Counted from the first letter of the stretch, positions 1 through 7,659 are shown. The stretch is 27,254 nt of DNA from Porphyromonadaceae bacterium UBA3318 (GCA_002361235.1 DESI01000072.1:2646-29899), one strand, 5' to 3'. A program made the numbers and translations. The notes: a model not told the origin generated them from the letters alone.

Positions 1-443
1 TTGTCCGTTTTCAGCTTTGAGGCGAGCATATCGGCAAGACTGTCCTCGAGTGCCTGTATCTCATCTATGCACCTTCGCAGCTCGGTCTTGTTGCCGTAGC
101 ATCCTCCGCTGACACTGTGGAGCATAAGCCGGGCATATTTGCTCATGGTGACAGGCTTACCGCACAAGGCAAGCACGGCCGCCATGCTTGCCGCCACACC
201 GTCTATGTATATATGTATGTCGGCACTGCTTCCTTTCAGGGCATTGAATATCGCAATACCGCTGTAAACATCGCCTCCGATGGAGTTGATGCGAACATCT
301 ATCCGGGCACCGGAATTCTCGGCACCCTTCAGCTCAGATACGACATTGCCGCTTTTGACATCGCCATAATCCCCTATCTCCCCATAAAGGAGGATAGTCA
401 CGCTCCCGTCGGGGGCTGTATGTATGTTGAAATATCTGTTCAT
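1..443 (-). CDS. ClpP-like phage head maturation protease (partial, C-terminus outside window)
   Basis: Reading the minus strand from the ATG at 443 gives an open frame to the window edge, about 147 residues. It contains the ClpP/S14 crotonase-like fold signature: RINSIGGDVYSG, then the nucleophile motif GVAASMAA (Ser catalytic in this family), then MLHSV with the catalytic His. Phage members of this family process the capsid scaffold and prohead. The gene diverges from the terminase operon, with a 190-bp control region between them, so the capsid genes presumably continue leftward outside the window. In Mu the protease follows the portal and F genes on the same strand, so the divergent arrangement is a rearrangement. 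The catalytic Asp would lie beyond the edge. Family assignment is firm; the substrate is inferred. Confidence 0.88.
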   Translation of the reverse strand, partial: MNRYFNIHTAPDGSVTILLYGEIGDYGDVKSGNVVSELKGAENSGARIDVRINSIGGDVYSGIAIFNALKGSSADIHIYIDGVAASMAAVLALCGKPVTMSKYARLMLHSVSGGCYGNKTELRRCIDEIQALEDSLADMLASKLKTD

Positions 444-477
444 CTTCACTGTGTTTGATGCGGTCCGCCCACGTTTT

Positions 478-620
478 ATGGTGCAAAATTGCTATAAAAC
501 AACGGGGTATGAAAACCCCGGTTTTATCATACAACTTTATGGCGTTATCATGCCGCCTTAAAGTTGTATCATGCGGTCCCACTTTCGCCAACTCCCTTTT
601 TTATAGCAATTTTGCATCAT
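478..620. promoter_or_regulatory. Divergent late control region: two concentric inverted repeats
   Basis: A 22-bp outer pair (478-499 and 599-620, one mismatch; core GCAAAATTGCTATAAAA) encloses a 16-bp inner pair (529-544 and 554-569, one mismatch; core ATACAACTTTA). Both pairs are centred on position 549. Each outer arm lies just upstream of a divergent late gene (starts at 443 and 634). Symmetric arms placed this way suggest paired promoters or activator sites that fire both late operons together. There is no good TAnnTTTG box, which fits dependence on a phage activator. The regulatory role is inferred. Confidence 0.7.
503..520. terminator. Hairpin with flanking T-runs inside the divergent region
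   Basis: CGGGG (503-507) and CCCCG (516-520) form a 5-bp GC stem with an 8-nt loop. GTTTT follows on the plus strand, and TTGTTTT follows on the minus strand, so it could terminate in either direction. It sits on one side only of the otherwise symmetric 478-620 site. Function is uncertain. Confidence 0.35.
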
Positions 621-633
621 AATTATCAATGTT

Positions 634-1077
634 ATGGCAGATTTGACTAACGCCCAGAAAAAAGAATGGGCAAAAACTCTATACCTCCGTGAGAACCTCA
701 CCCAGCAGGAAATCGCCGACAGGGTGGGATGCTCGCGCGTCACCGTGTCAAACTGGGTACGTACCGGAAAATGGGAGGAACAGAAGGTGGGTATTACCCT
801 GACAAGGCAGGAGCAGGTCGGCAACCTGTACCGTCAGGTGGCGGAGATAAACCGGGCCATCTCAGAGCGCCCTGAGGGTGAGCGGTTCGCGACATCGAAA
901 GAGGCGGACATCCTCGGAAAACTCGCGGCGGCCATATCGAAAATGGAGCAGGAAATAGGCATTGCCGACACTATAAGCGTATTGACAGGCCTTATAGAAT
1001 GGCTGCGACCCCACGACATAGAGAAAGCGAAGGAGATAACACGTATTGCCGACGCATACATAAAAGACAAGCTATGA
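634..1077 (+). CDS. Terminase small subunit-like DNA-binding protein
   Basis: A 147-residue protein with an N-terminal helix-turn-helix at about residues 20-48 (LTQQEIADRVGCSRVTVSNWV). This is the DNA-recognition module seen in phage small terminases, which bind the packaging site and load the large subunit. The rest is predicted helical. It is the first gene of the rightward late operon, and its TGA overlaps the ATG of the large terminase (ATGA, 1074-1077), implying translational coupling. The position and HTH make the small-terminase call likely. No longer-range family motif is visible, so a different HTH late protein cannot be excluded. Confidence 0.72.
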   Translation: MADLTNAQKKEWAKTLYLRENLTQQEIADRVGCSRVTVSNWVRTGKWEEQKVGITLTRQEQVGNLYRQVAEINRAISERPEGERFATSKEADILGKLAAAISKMEQEIGIADTISVLTGLIEWLRPHDIEKAKEITRIADAYIKDKL

Positions 1078-2606
1078 AACAGGTTGACAAAATAGCCCTT
1101 CAGGACTGGGAGAAATTCAAGGAGGATATTGCGCGCTCAACCCCGGTCGATAAGACCATGACCCATGCCGAGCGAGAGAAACACCGCATATACCTCGAGG
1201 CTCATCCTGTCGAATGGATCAAGTTCTTTTGCGCGCCTTATGTAAAGAGCGAGTTTGCTCCGTTCCACAAACGTGCGATCAGACGCATCATAGCAAACGG
1301 AGAATGGTTCGAGGTCCTATCTTGGAGCCGTGAGCTTGCGAAGTCAACAATAACCATGTGTATTGTTCTGTATCTGGTACTGTCGGGCAAAAAGCACAAT
1401 GTGATATTGACCTCAAACTCTAAAGACAACGCGGTGCGGTTGTTGGCTCCCTACCGTGCCATGCTTGAGGCAAACGGTCGCATAATCGCATACTACGGGG
1501 CTCAAATGACTCCGGGATCATGGACCGAGGATGAATTTCTCACAAAAGGAGGTGCCGCATTCCGCGCCCTCGGCGCCGGGCAGTCTCCGCGCGGATCACG
1601 TAACGAGGCAATACGTCCGGATGTGCTGCTCATCGATGATTTCGACACCGACGAGGACTGCAAGAACCCCGACATAATACAGAAACGGTGGGAATGGTGG
1701 GAAAAAGCCCTCTACCCCACCCGCTCCATATCCACACCGACACTGATAATATTCTGCGGCAACATTATCGCGAAGGATTGTTGCGTGGTCAGAGCTGGAG
1801 CTATGGCCGACCACTGGGACATCGTGAATATTCGCGACAAGGAGGGTAATTCCACTTGGCCGGAGAAAAACTCGGAGGAGTTCATCGACCGCACCCTTTC
1901 AAAAATCTCAACCAAAGCGGCGCAGGGTGAATATTTCAACAATCCCATATCTGCCGGGGAGGTGTTCGAGTCTGTTACATACGGCAAGGTTCCCCCTCTT
2001 AAAAAGTTCAGGTTCCTCGTGGCGTACGGCGATCCATCTCCGGGCGAGAGCAAGGCTAAGAAGGGAAAATCTTTCAAGGCTGTCATGCTGATGGGGAAAC
2101 TCGAAGGCAAATTATATGTCATAAAGTCACGACTTGCAAAATCGCTCAATGCCGAATTTATAGACTGGTATGTGCAACTTCTGGAATATGTGGGAGGTAT
2201 CGTCCCGGTCTATTGCTACATGGAGAACAACAAGCTACAGGATCCATTTTTTCAGCAGGTGTTCAGGCCGCTTGTCGCAAAGGTACGCAAAGAGAGGGGC
2301 ATCCAGTTGTATATCCGACCGGATGAACGCAAAAAGACAGACAAGGCAACCCGCATAGAAGCCAACCTTGAGCCGATGAACCGGGAGGGCAATATGATCC
2401 TGAACGAAGCGGAGCGTGACAACCCGCACATGAAGGAACTCGAAGACCAGTTCAGGCTTTTCACACTTACATTGCGCTATCCGGCTGACGGTCCGGATGC
2501 TGTCGAGGGTGGCAACCGCATATTAGATGAAATCATGCGTAAGGTTGAAACTCCTCTTACACGCTCACGCTCGGAAATAAGCCGGCGCAACAAACGAAGA
2601 TTATAG
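1074..2606 (+). CDS. Terminase large subunit (ATPase/nuclease)
   Basis: A 510-residue packaging motor. The start at 1074 is chosen because it gives the ATGA overlap with the upstream gene; an in-frame ATG at 999 lies inside that gene. The ATPase domain shows a degenerate Walker A, SRELAKST (85-92), and a Walker B, DVLLIDDFD (183-191), with acidic residues for hydrolysis. The C-terminal RNase H-like nuclease shows the expected acidic residues: VAYGDPS (D320), YMENN (E384) and DGPDAVEG (D472/D475). The enzyme pumps DNA into proheads docked on the portal encoded downstream. The length and layout match Mu gp28-like terminases. For a transposable phage, packaging of integrated copies with flanking host DNA is expected but is not visible here. 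Confidence 0.92.
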   Translation: MKQVDKIALQDWEKFKEDIARSTPVDKTMTHAEREKHRIYLEAHPVEWIKFFCAPYVKSEFAPFHKRAIRRIIANGEWFEVLSWSRELAKSTITMCIVLYLVLSGKKHNVILTSNSKDNAVRLLAPYRAMLEANGRIIAYYGAQMTPGSWTEDEFLTKGGAAFRALGAGQSPRGSRNEAIRPDVLLIDDFDTDEDCKNPDIIQKRWEWWEKALYPTRSISTPTLIIFCGNIIAKDCCVVRAGAMADHWDIVNIRDKEGNSTWPEKNSEEFIDRTLSKISTKAAQGEYFNNPISAGEVFESVTYGKVPPLKKFRFLVAYGDPSPGESKAKKGKSFKAVMLMGKLEGKLYVIKSRLAKSLNAEFIDWYVQLLEYVGGIVPVYCYMENNKLQDPFFQQVFRPLVAKVRKERGIQLYIRPDERKKTDKATRIEANLEPMNREGNMILNEAERDNPHMKELEDQFRLFTLTLRYPADGPDAVEGGNRILDEIMRKVETPLTRSRSEISRRNKRRL

Positions 2607-2622
2607 CATATAAATTCCATAT

Positions 2623-3048
2623 ATGAGCCAATTTGTTCAACTTTCAGACTATGACGCGTCAATACACCGGGAGATACTCGATGCGCTTACGCGTGACGAT
2701 GATACCGTGGTGGAGATATGCGAGGACAGGGCCATTGCCGAGATGCGCTGCTACCTGTCCAAACGGTATGACTGCGACCGCATATTCTCCGCTTCCGGCG
2801 ACGACCGGCACCAGTTGGTGTTGATGATGGTACTCGATATTGCCGTGTACCACATATTCTGCATACACAATCCCCAGAAGCTGTCCCAGATCCGGAAAGA
2901 CCGATACGAGCGTGCGGTGGAATGGATGAAGGCGGTCGCCCGTGAGGACATATCGATCGAGGGTGCCCCGCTTCTGCCCGAGGAGGAGCGTGTGGCAGGG
3001 TCCACATTCCGCATACGCAGCAATCCCAAACGAGTCAGTCACATGTAA
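2623..3048 (+). CDS. Mu gp36-like head-tail connector (DUF1320-type)
   Basis: A 141-residue protein that resembles the DUF1320/gp36 family: an N-terminal acidic helix, then AIAEMRCYLSKRYD (the family's 'A..eI..YL..RY' core, residues 38-51), then a helical segment (VLMMVLDIAVYHIF) and a basic tail. Such proteins join the capsid portal vertex to the tail. It lies 17 bp after the large terminase and 12 bp before the portal, in one operon. In Mu, gp36 follows the major head gene, so its place between terminase and portal is a different order. The assignment rests on motif resemblance and size. Confidence 0.7.
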   Translation: MSQFVQLSDYDASIHREILDALTRDDDTVVEICEDRAIAEMRCYLSKRYDCDRIFSASGDDRHQLVLMMVLDIAVYHIFCIHNPQKLSQIRKDRYERAVEWMKAVAREDISIEGAPLLPEEERVAGSTFRIRSNPKRVSHM

Positions 3049-3059
3049 CCATCACCATT

Positions 3060-4484
3060 ATGAGCAAAAGAAATAATAATCCGGAAAGCCGCCCGGGATT
3101 GATAACCTCCGGTGGCAACGTTCCACGACCGGGGCAGTCCCGCCCCCCAGTCATAGTGCTTACACAGCCTAAGCGGTTCGGGATAGACATAGCCGATTAT
3201 ACGGAAGCAATCAGATCGGCCGAAAATATCGACTTCCCCCGGCGCTACAAGCTATATGACCTGTACGCGGACATACTTATGGACTCTCACCTGTCCTGTG
3301 TCATCGAGAAACGCCGTAATGCCGTGCTATGTTCCGACATAGAGTTCAGGCGCGACGGCAAGCCGGATGATAAAGTCAACGAGCAGATACGCTCCCCTTG
3401 GTTCTCAAGGCTCGTGAGCGACATTATAGACGCCCGGTTCTGGGGCTTCACGCTCTGCCAGTTTTTCAAGGATGGCGAGTGGATAGACTACAATCTGGTC
3501 CCGCGCAAACATGCGGATCCGGTGCGCAGTTTGATCCTCCGTCACCAGACCGACATAACCGGCATAGCGTGGAATGAATACCCGGATCTGCTGTTTGTGG
3601 GAAGACCCGATGATCTCGGGCTGCTCGCCAAGGCTGCCCCTTGGGTGATATACAAACGGAACACCACCGGCGACTGGTCCCAGTTCTCCGAAGTGTTCGG
3701 TATGCCTATTCAGGAATACACTTATGACTCCGACGACGAGGGCAGCCGTGAGCGTGCCATTTCCGACGCGGCAAACGTGGGTAGCCTCGCCACGTTCGTA
3801 CACGGCCAGGACACTTCGCTCAATCTGATCGAGGCCGGTAACAAGACTGGCTCCGCAGATGTTTACGAGCGGTTATGCGAGAGATGCAACAACGAGATTT
3901 CAAAACTATTCCTCGGGAACACGCTTACCACCGAGTCATCCGACACAGGCACTCAGGCACTTGGCACAGTGCATAAGAAGGGGGAGGACAAAATCGCCCA
4001 GTCCGACCGGCTGTATGTCCTCGATGTGCTCAACTATGAAGCTGCCGACATATTCGCCCGCATGGGCATCTACACTACCGGTGGTGAGTTCTGTTTCCCG
4101 GAGAAAAAGGATCTTGATCCGACATCCAAAATCAACATACTGACACAACTGTGCACCGGCTTCAATCTGCCCGTCGATGATGATTACCTCTACGAGGAAT
4201 TCGGTATCAGCAAACCGGCAAATTATGAAATGATAAAAAAAGAGGAGCAGGAACGACGCGCCCGGGAAGCAGAGGAGGCGAAGGCTGCCGCAGAACAGAT
4301 ACCGCAAAATGACGGTGACACGGAGGATGATCCGGACAAAGACAACAATCCGGAAAATGGGGAACAGGGCGACGACAAGGATCTGCCGGAACCTACCGAA
4401 AAACAAAAAAAGACTTTCAAAAACTGGCTGAAAAGTTTTTTCGCAAAAGCCCCGTGGAACACCGGGGCGGTTTTAGAATGGTAG
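3060..4484 (+). CDS. Portal protein (DUF935, Mu gp29-like)
   Basis: A 474-residue protein matching the DUF935 portal family of Mu-like phages. Characteristic segments are YDLYADILMDSHLSCVIEKR (about 61-80), ARFWGFTLCQFF, the PWVIYKRNTTGDWSQFSEVFGMP stretch (about 198-220), and the ISKLFLGNTLTTE...TQALGTVH region (about 280-305) ahead of the C-terminal domain. The portal forms the ring at the capsid vertex through which DNA enters and leaves. The last 90 residues are low complexity: a charged Glu/Ala helix, then an Asp/Asn/Pro-rich acidic linker, then a basic amphipathic tail. That tail may contact the MuF protein encoded next, whose start overlaps this gene by 7 nt. Confidence 0.92.
   Translation: MSKRNNNPESRPGLITSGGNVPRPGQSRPPVIVLTQPKRFGIDIADYTEAIRSAENIDFPRRYKLYDLYADILMDSHLSCVIEKRRNAVLCSDIEFRRDGKPDDKVNEQIRSPWFSRLVSDIIDARFWGFTLCQFFKDGEWIDYNLVPRKHADPVRSLILRHQTDITGIAWNEYPDLLFVGRPDDLGLLAKAAPWVIYKRNTTGDWSQFSEVFGMPIQEYTYDSDDEGSRERAISDAANVGSLATFVHGQDTSLNLIEAGNKTGSADVYERLCERCNNEISKLFLGNTLTTESSDTGTQALGTVHKKGEDKIAQSDRLYVLDVLNYEAADIFARMGIYTTGGEFCFPEKKDLDPTSKINILTQLCTGFNLPVDDDYLYEEFGISKPANYEMIKKEEQERRAREAEEAKAAAEQIPQNDGDTEDDPDKDNNPENGEQGDDKDLPEPTEKQKKTFKNWLKSFFAKAPWNTGAVLEW
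4449..4473 (+). terminator. GC hairpin plus T-run at the portal/MuF junction (possible attenuator)
   Basis: GCCCCG (4449-4454) pairs with CGGGGC (4463-4468) across an 8-nt loop and is followed by GGTTTT. The hairpin is inside the portal coding sequence and ends 9 nt before the chosen MuF start. It could act as a partial terminator, or could mask translation initiation and lower toxin-fusion output relative to portal. This is seen as sequence only; function is inferred. Confidence 0.35.
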
Positions 4485-6034
4485 TTGACGGTCTTTATTA
4501 TGACAAGGACACCGAGGTTGCGTCATCGTTCGATTTTTCAGACGAGACACTGCGCAATGCCCTGTTGAATATTTACTCCAAAGACTTCCATCCGGCATCC
4601 GACATCGAGGTCACTCTTTTTAACGAGGTGTGGGCGACAATGGATAAGGCGGTAAAAAAAGCCTTCGGCAATGTGTCGCCCTCCGATCCTGACGCCGACT
4701 TTATCGAAGCCTTGCGCCGGAATAACGCTGTGTTCTCGGCATTCAAGGTACACCGGGCGCAAAATGACATGGCACGTCTTTTATTGGACTCGAACGGCAA
4801 TCCAAAGCCGTTTGAACAATGGTTGAACGAGGTTATGCCTATCGCCAGCCACCAATGCAGGACTTGGCTCAAGACCGAATACGACACTGCTGTCATACGT
4901 GCGCATCAGGCTGCGGACTGGCGTCAGTTCTCAAGAGAAAAAGACATTCTCCCAAATCTTAAATGGGGACCGTCAACCTCCATCACTCCGGGGGAGGATC
5001 ATCGCATATTCTGGGGTGTTGTGCGCCCGATAGACGATGATTTTTGGAACCACCATAAACCGGGCGACCGTTGGAACTGCAAATGCACGCTGTCATCGAC
5101 CGACGAGCCTGTGACACCGGTTCCCGCTGGAACCACCCCGTCATCAACCCCACAAAAGGGACTGGAGAATAATCCGGGCAAGGATGCGAAGCTGTTTTCA
5201 GACTCCCATCCGTATAAGACGGAGGCCCATGCCAGTGCGAAGAAGGCTGTTGACAGACTGTTGAAACGCCTTGAGGAAATGATGAAGGAAATGCCGGATC
5301 ATTTTACCCCCGACGAAAAGAGTGCCATCGCCCGGGACAATCTCGAGATTGAAAAGGCTCTCGGCATAACAAAGGGCAAACCTATGACGGTGGAGGATGC
5401 GGACAAACAGTCTGCGAACCCGAATTATGTGCCTGAATATATACTCGATCCGAAAGGTATCTATAAAGACAAATACGGTAATACATATCGATTGAACAAA
5501 GAGTATGATAGGACCAAACACCGTCCGTTTGGCATAAACTGCCAGACATGCGCTCCGGCATATTCATTACGCCTAAGAGGGTTCAATGTCACCGCGAAAG
5601 CAAATACCAAGGGTTCTAAACTTGAGCACCTAAGCCAAGGTTACAACTGTTGGAAAGTATGGCGCAACTTAGACGGGACTCCCGCAAAGCATACAAGCAC
5701 CAATGATTGGATGATCGGCAAAAAATATAAAAAAATGACGCCTAAACGTTATCTTGAATTCTTCGATGAAGTATGCAAGGATGAAGGCGTATATGAACTT
5801 TCAATCGGATGGAAAAAAGGGGGTGGTCACGCTACAATATTACAGCGGTTCAAAGACGGATCACTGAAATATATTGAACCACAGGCTGACAACTCCAAAG
5901 GTTCCGGGTATGAATTCAAGGATATAAAATACCTCGCAGAGAATGGCGCAGCGAATAATCACGGCTGCCGTGGCATTATGCGAATAGACAACAAATCATT
6001 CAACACCGACTTCATCGACATCTTCGATAAGTGA
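4478..6034 (+). CDS. MuF minor head protein fused to a papain-fold (Tox-PL-like) effector domain
   Basis: A 518-residue, two-part protein. The ATG at 4478 is preferred over a GTG at 4454. Residues about 1-205 are the phage MuF/SPP1 gp7 head-morphogenesis domain: the helical TEYDTAVIRAHQAADW segment, a GEDHR motif, and the Zn-binding-like DRWNCKCTL end. A proline/threonine linker and a charged helix follow (about 210-300). The C-terminal domain (about 315-518) has INCQTCAPAYSLRLRG (candidate nucleophile C355; C358 nearby), KKGGGHA (H451) and YIEPQAD (E467/Q469). This order, Cys then His then (D/E)xQ, is that of papain-fold toxins of the Tox-PL class (peptidases or glutamine deamidases). MuF proteins carrying variable C-terminal toxins are a described polymorphic-toxin class of temperate phages. 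The effector region looks more AT-rich than the head domain, which suggests cassette exchange. Target and reaction are unknown. Confidence 0.85.
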   Translation: MVVDGLYYDKDTEVASSFDFSDETLRNALLNIYSKDFHPASDIEVTLFNEVWATMDKAVKKAFGNVSPSDPDADFIEALRRNNAVFSAFKVHRAQNDMARLLLDSNGNPKPFEQWLNEVMPIASHQCRTWLKTEYDTAVIRAHQAADWRQFSREKDILPNLKWGPSTSITPGEDHRIFWGVVRPIDDDFWNHHKPGDRWNCKCTLSSTDEPVTPVPAGTTPSSTPQKGLENNPGKDAKLFSDSHPYKTEAHASAKKAVDRLLKRLEEMMKEMPDHFTPDEKSAIARDNLEIEKALGITKGKPMTVEDADKQSANPNYVPEYILDPKGIYKDKYGNTYRLNKEYDRTKHRPFGINCQTCAPAYSLRLRGFNVTAKANTKGSKLEHLSQGYNCWKVWRNLDGTPAKHTSTNDWMIGKKYKKMTPKRYLEFFDEVCKDEGVYELSIGWKKGGGHATILQRFKDGSLKYIEPQADNSKGSGYEFKDIKYLAENGAANNHGCRGIMRIDNKSFNTDFIDIFDK

Positions 6035-6244
6035 GTCCAGTATGTTCATGGCTATGTCACCCGTCACTTCATCCACTGTGGTTCCGTCGTACAGATATAC
6101 CGGGCAAACTCCGGCTGTAACATCATCCGGATAATGGTAATAATAGGCCTGCGCACCTTGGAATTCACCAAGATACTCCACGTGCTCGCCGTACATTGAC
6201 CGGAGCTCGGAGGCGGCATTCATTACCTGTGACGGGATGTTCAT
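5996..6244 (-). CDS. Small acidic protein, candidate immunity protein for the MuF toxin
   Basis: An 82-residue protein, rich in Asp/Glu, Tyr and Val, with no signal peptide or TM segment, so cytoplasmic. It is antisense to the late operon, and its 3' end overlaps the last 39 nt of the MuF-toxin gene. The start at 6244 is chosen because an in-frame ATG at 6280 lies upstream of the expected transcription start. A host-type promoter (TTG-N20-TACATTTG, 6269-6299) sits directly upstream. I do not recognise the family. Its placement next to a toxin domain, acidic character and independent promoter all fit an immunity protein that protects the lysogen, but this is inference. It could instead be an antisense-encoded phage protein with another role. 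Confidence 0.72.
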   Translation of the reverse strand: MNIPSQVMNAASELRSMYGEHVEYLGEFQGAQAYYYHYPDDVTAGVCPVYLYDGTTVDEVTGDIAMNILDSLIEDVDEVGVE

Positions 6245-6268
6245 TGTAATAGTCTGGTTTATAATCCG

Positions 6269-6299
6269 CAAATGTAACATTATTTTTTCATTGCAACAA
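6269..6299 (-). promoter_or_regulatory. Promoter of the candidate immunity gene
   Basis: On the minus strand TACATTTG (6269-6276) matches the Bacteroidetes -7 box TAnnTTTG. TTG (6297-6299) lies 20 nt upstream as a -33 element. Transcription would start near 6262, giving a leader of about 18 nt before the ATG at 6244. No TTAACCA repressor repeat is present, unlike the early promoter, so activity in the lysogen is expected. Confidence 0.65.
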
Positions 6300-6303
6300 T
6301 TTT

Positions 6304-6927
6304 ATGGATATAAAAGATTTCGCAAAACTCGTAAAAGCCAAGCGCGGTGAGCTTGAAACCCTCATGCGCCGTAATATGCTGGTGATTGCCGGGCGTATGG
6401 CCAAGGATCATTTTCAGGACAACTTCCGCAAAGGCGGCTTCGTCAACGGTGGTCTGCATCCTTGGAAACCGGCAAGGCGGCTGTCATCCGGCGACCCGGG
6501 AGCAGCGTCAAATTACGGCACGCTGCTGTCAGGGCGCAACCATCTTTTCAGCTCCATAAAATACATGCCGGGCGATTACCGGGTACGTGTCGCCAACGAC
6601 GTGAGGTATGCCCCGCTGCATAACTGGGGAGGGATTGCCAATCCGAACGTCACAGACCGCATGAGACGCTTCGCTTGGGCGATGTTCTATAAATCCTCAA
6701 GTCAGACGAAAAAAACCGGCACGGGGCAAAAGAAACGCCAAAAAGGCGGTTCCAGCAAACAACCGGAGAATGCGCAGGCGCAATTCTGGAAAAGACTTGC
6801 GTTAACGAGAAAATCAAAGCTCAAGGTCAAGATCGCGCAGCGCCAGTTTCTGGGCGAGAGTGTCGAGCTGTCTGATAACATTACCGCCCGGACAGAAAAT
6901 GAAATTCGTAAAATTCTAAACTCATAA
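6304..6927 (+). CDS. Phage virion morphogenesis protein (Mu gpG-like)
   Basis: A 207-residue basic protein. The N-terminal helix with RNMLVIAGRMAKDHFQDNFRKGGF, followed by a W.P..R segment and LLSGRNHLFSSIKY and DVRYAPLHNWGG, is the hallmark of the virion-morphogenesis/tail-completion family (Mu gpG, P2 gpS-like). These proteins act at the head-tail interface or in tail assembly. An inserted Lys/Gln/Ser-rich stretch (about 138-158) separates the core from a basic C-terminal tail. The gene starts 60 nt after the divergent immunity gene and is followed 4 nt later by the next late gene. The MuF to gpG order is conserved as in Mu; the immunity gene and its promoter are inserted between them. Confidence 0.85.
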   Translation: MDIKDFAKLVKAKRGELETLMRRNMLVIAGRMAKDHFQDNFRKGGFVNGGLHPWKPARRLSSGDPGAASNYGTLLSGRNHLFSSIKYMPGDYRVRVANDVRYAPLHNWGGIANPNVTDRMRRFAWAMFYKSSSQTKKTGTGQKKRQKGGSSKQPENAQAQFWKRLALTRKSKLKVKIAQRQFLGESVELSDNITARTENEIRKILNS

Positions 6928-6931
6928 AATC

Positions 6932-7381
6932 ATGGATGAAATTTTTATCAACATTATGGAACGTATTGCCGGGAGTGTGCCGGAATTGTCGTTGATCGAT
7001 GAAGATTACGGACAACTTGAAATGTCTGCCGAGGAGGACAAATATCCCGTGACATTCCCATGTGTCCTGATCGGCAATATCGATGCGGACTGGAGGGATC
7101 TCGGACTCGGCAACCAGAAGGGAGCCGCCCTGATCACGGTGCGCCTCGCCATTGACTGCTACGACGACACCTCGTTCGCATCCGGAACCTATGACAAAGT
7201 AAAGGAGCGGCGACAGGTGGACCTGAAACTATACAAGGCACTCCAACGGTTCAAGAGTGCCCAGTGCGCCACCCCTCTTGTACGTGTCAAAAGCCGGGAT
7301 TATGCCCTACCGGGATATGTCAAAGTGTTCGAGACGACGTACGCATTCACCATCAACGACAATTCGGGACAGTCCCTATAA
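6932..7381 (+). CDS. Phage tail-terminator-like / Mu gp37-like protein
   Basis: A 149-residue acidic protein ending the rightward late operon. The pattern is typical of phage tail terminator or completion proteins: an N-terminal amphipathic helix (INIMERIAGSVPEL), a beta-rich middle (FPCVLIGNIDADWRDL, ALITVRLAIDCYDDTS), a helix (VDLKLYKALQRF) and a final strand region (VFETTYAFTI). These cap the tail and join it to the head. Its place right after the gpG-like gene supports this. No catalytic motif is seen. Its stop overlaps the stop of the convergent gene by 6 nt. Exact family is uncertain. Confidence 0.6.
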   Translation: MDEIFINIMERIAGSVPELSLIDEDYGQLEMSAEEDKYPVTFPCVLIGNIDADWRDLGLGNQKGAALITVRLAIDCYDDTSFASGTYDKVKERRQVDLKLYKALQRFKSAQCATPLVRVKSRDYALPGYVKVFETTYAFTINDNSGQSL

Positions 7382-7645
7382 CTCGGGAAACAATGACAGC
7401 TGGTCGTTGGTAAGACGCGGTTTCTTGACTTTCGGGAGCGGTGTGATATTATCTGCCGCTCCGCTCCGCAACATTCTCCGGATAATGGCCATTATCCGTT
7501 CCTCGGAGATAAAAAACTCACGTTCCGAGAGAATTTTGAGCGCGTCATCAAAGCGCAGCCGCTGTCTCTCGGTCCAATAATAGTAACGACGACACAAAGC
7601 CTCGTCACGCAATTTTATAAGTTCTTTATCTCTTCCTTTTGCCAT
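7376..7645 (-). CDS. Small phage protein, candidate middle/late regulator
   Basis: An 89-residue basic protein, mostly helical (LIKLRDEALCRRYYYWTE; FDDALKILSEREFFISEERIMAIIRRML), with a plausible helix-turn-helix at about residues 32-58. The start at 7645 follows a TAATTTTG box (7660-7667); an ATG further upstream at 7714 lies within the hairpin. It is the last gene of the early strand but has its own promoter and an upstream hairpin, as expected for a middle gene such as Mu mor or C that activates late transcription. Its promoter shares AATTTTGCAT with the late control region. The activator role rests on position, not on recognised homology. Confidence 0.6.
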   Translation of the reverse strand: MAKGRDKELIKLRDEALCRRYYYWTERQRLRFDDALKILSEREFFISEERIMAIIRRMLRSGAADNITPLPKVKKPRLTNDQLSLFPEL

Positions 7646-7659
7646 ATACAAGCTATATG

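Noticed and set aside
117..458. Plus-strand frame of 113 codons
   Set aside because: It is antisense to the clear ClpP-like protease on the minus strand and lacks protein-like composition.
999..1073. Upstream extension of the large terminase start
   Set aside because: The extension lies wholly within the small terminase gene in another frame; the ATG at 1074 gives a coupled ATGA overlap.
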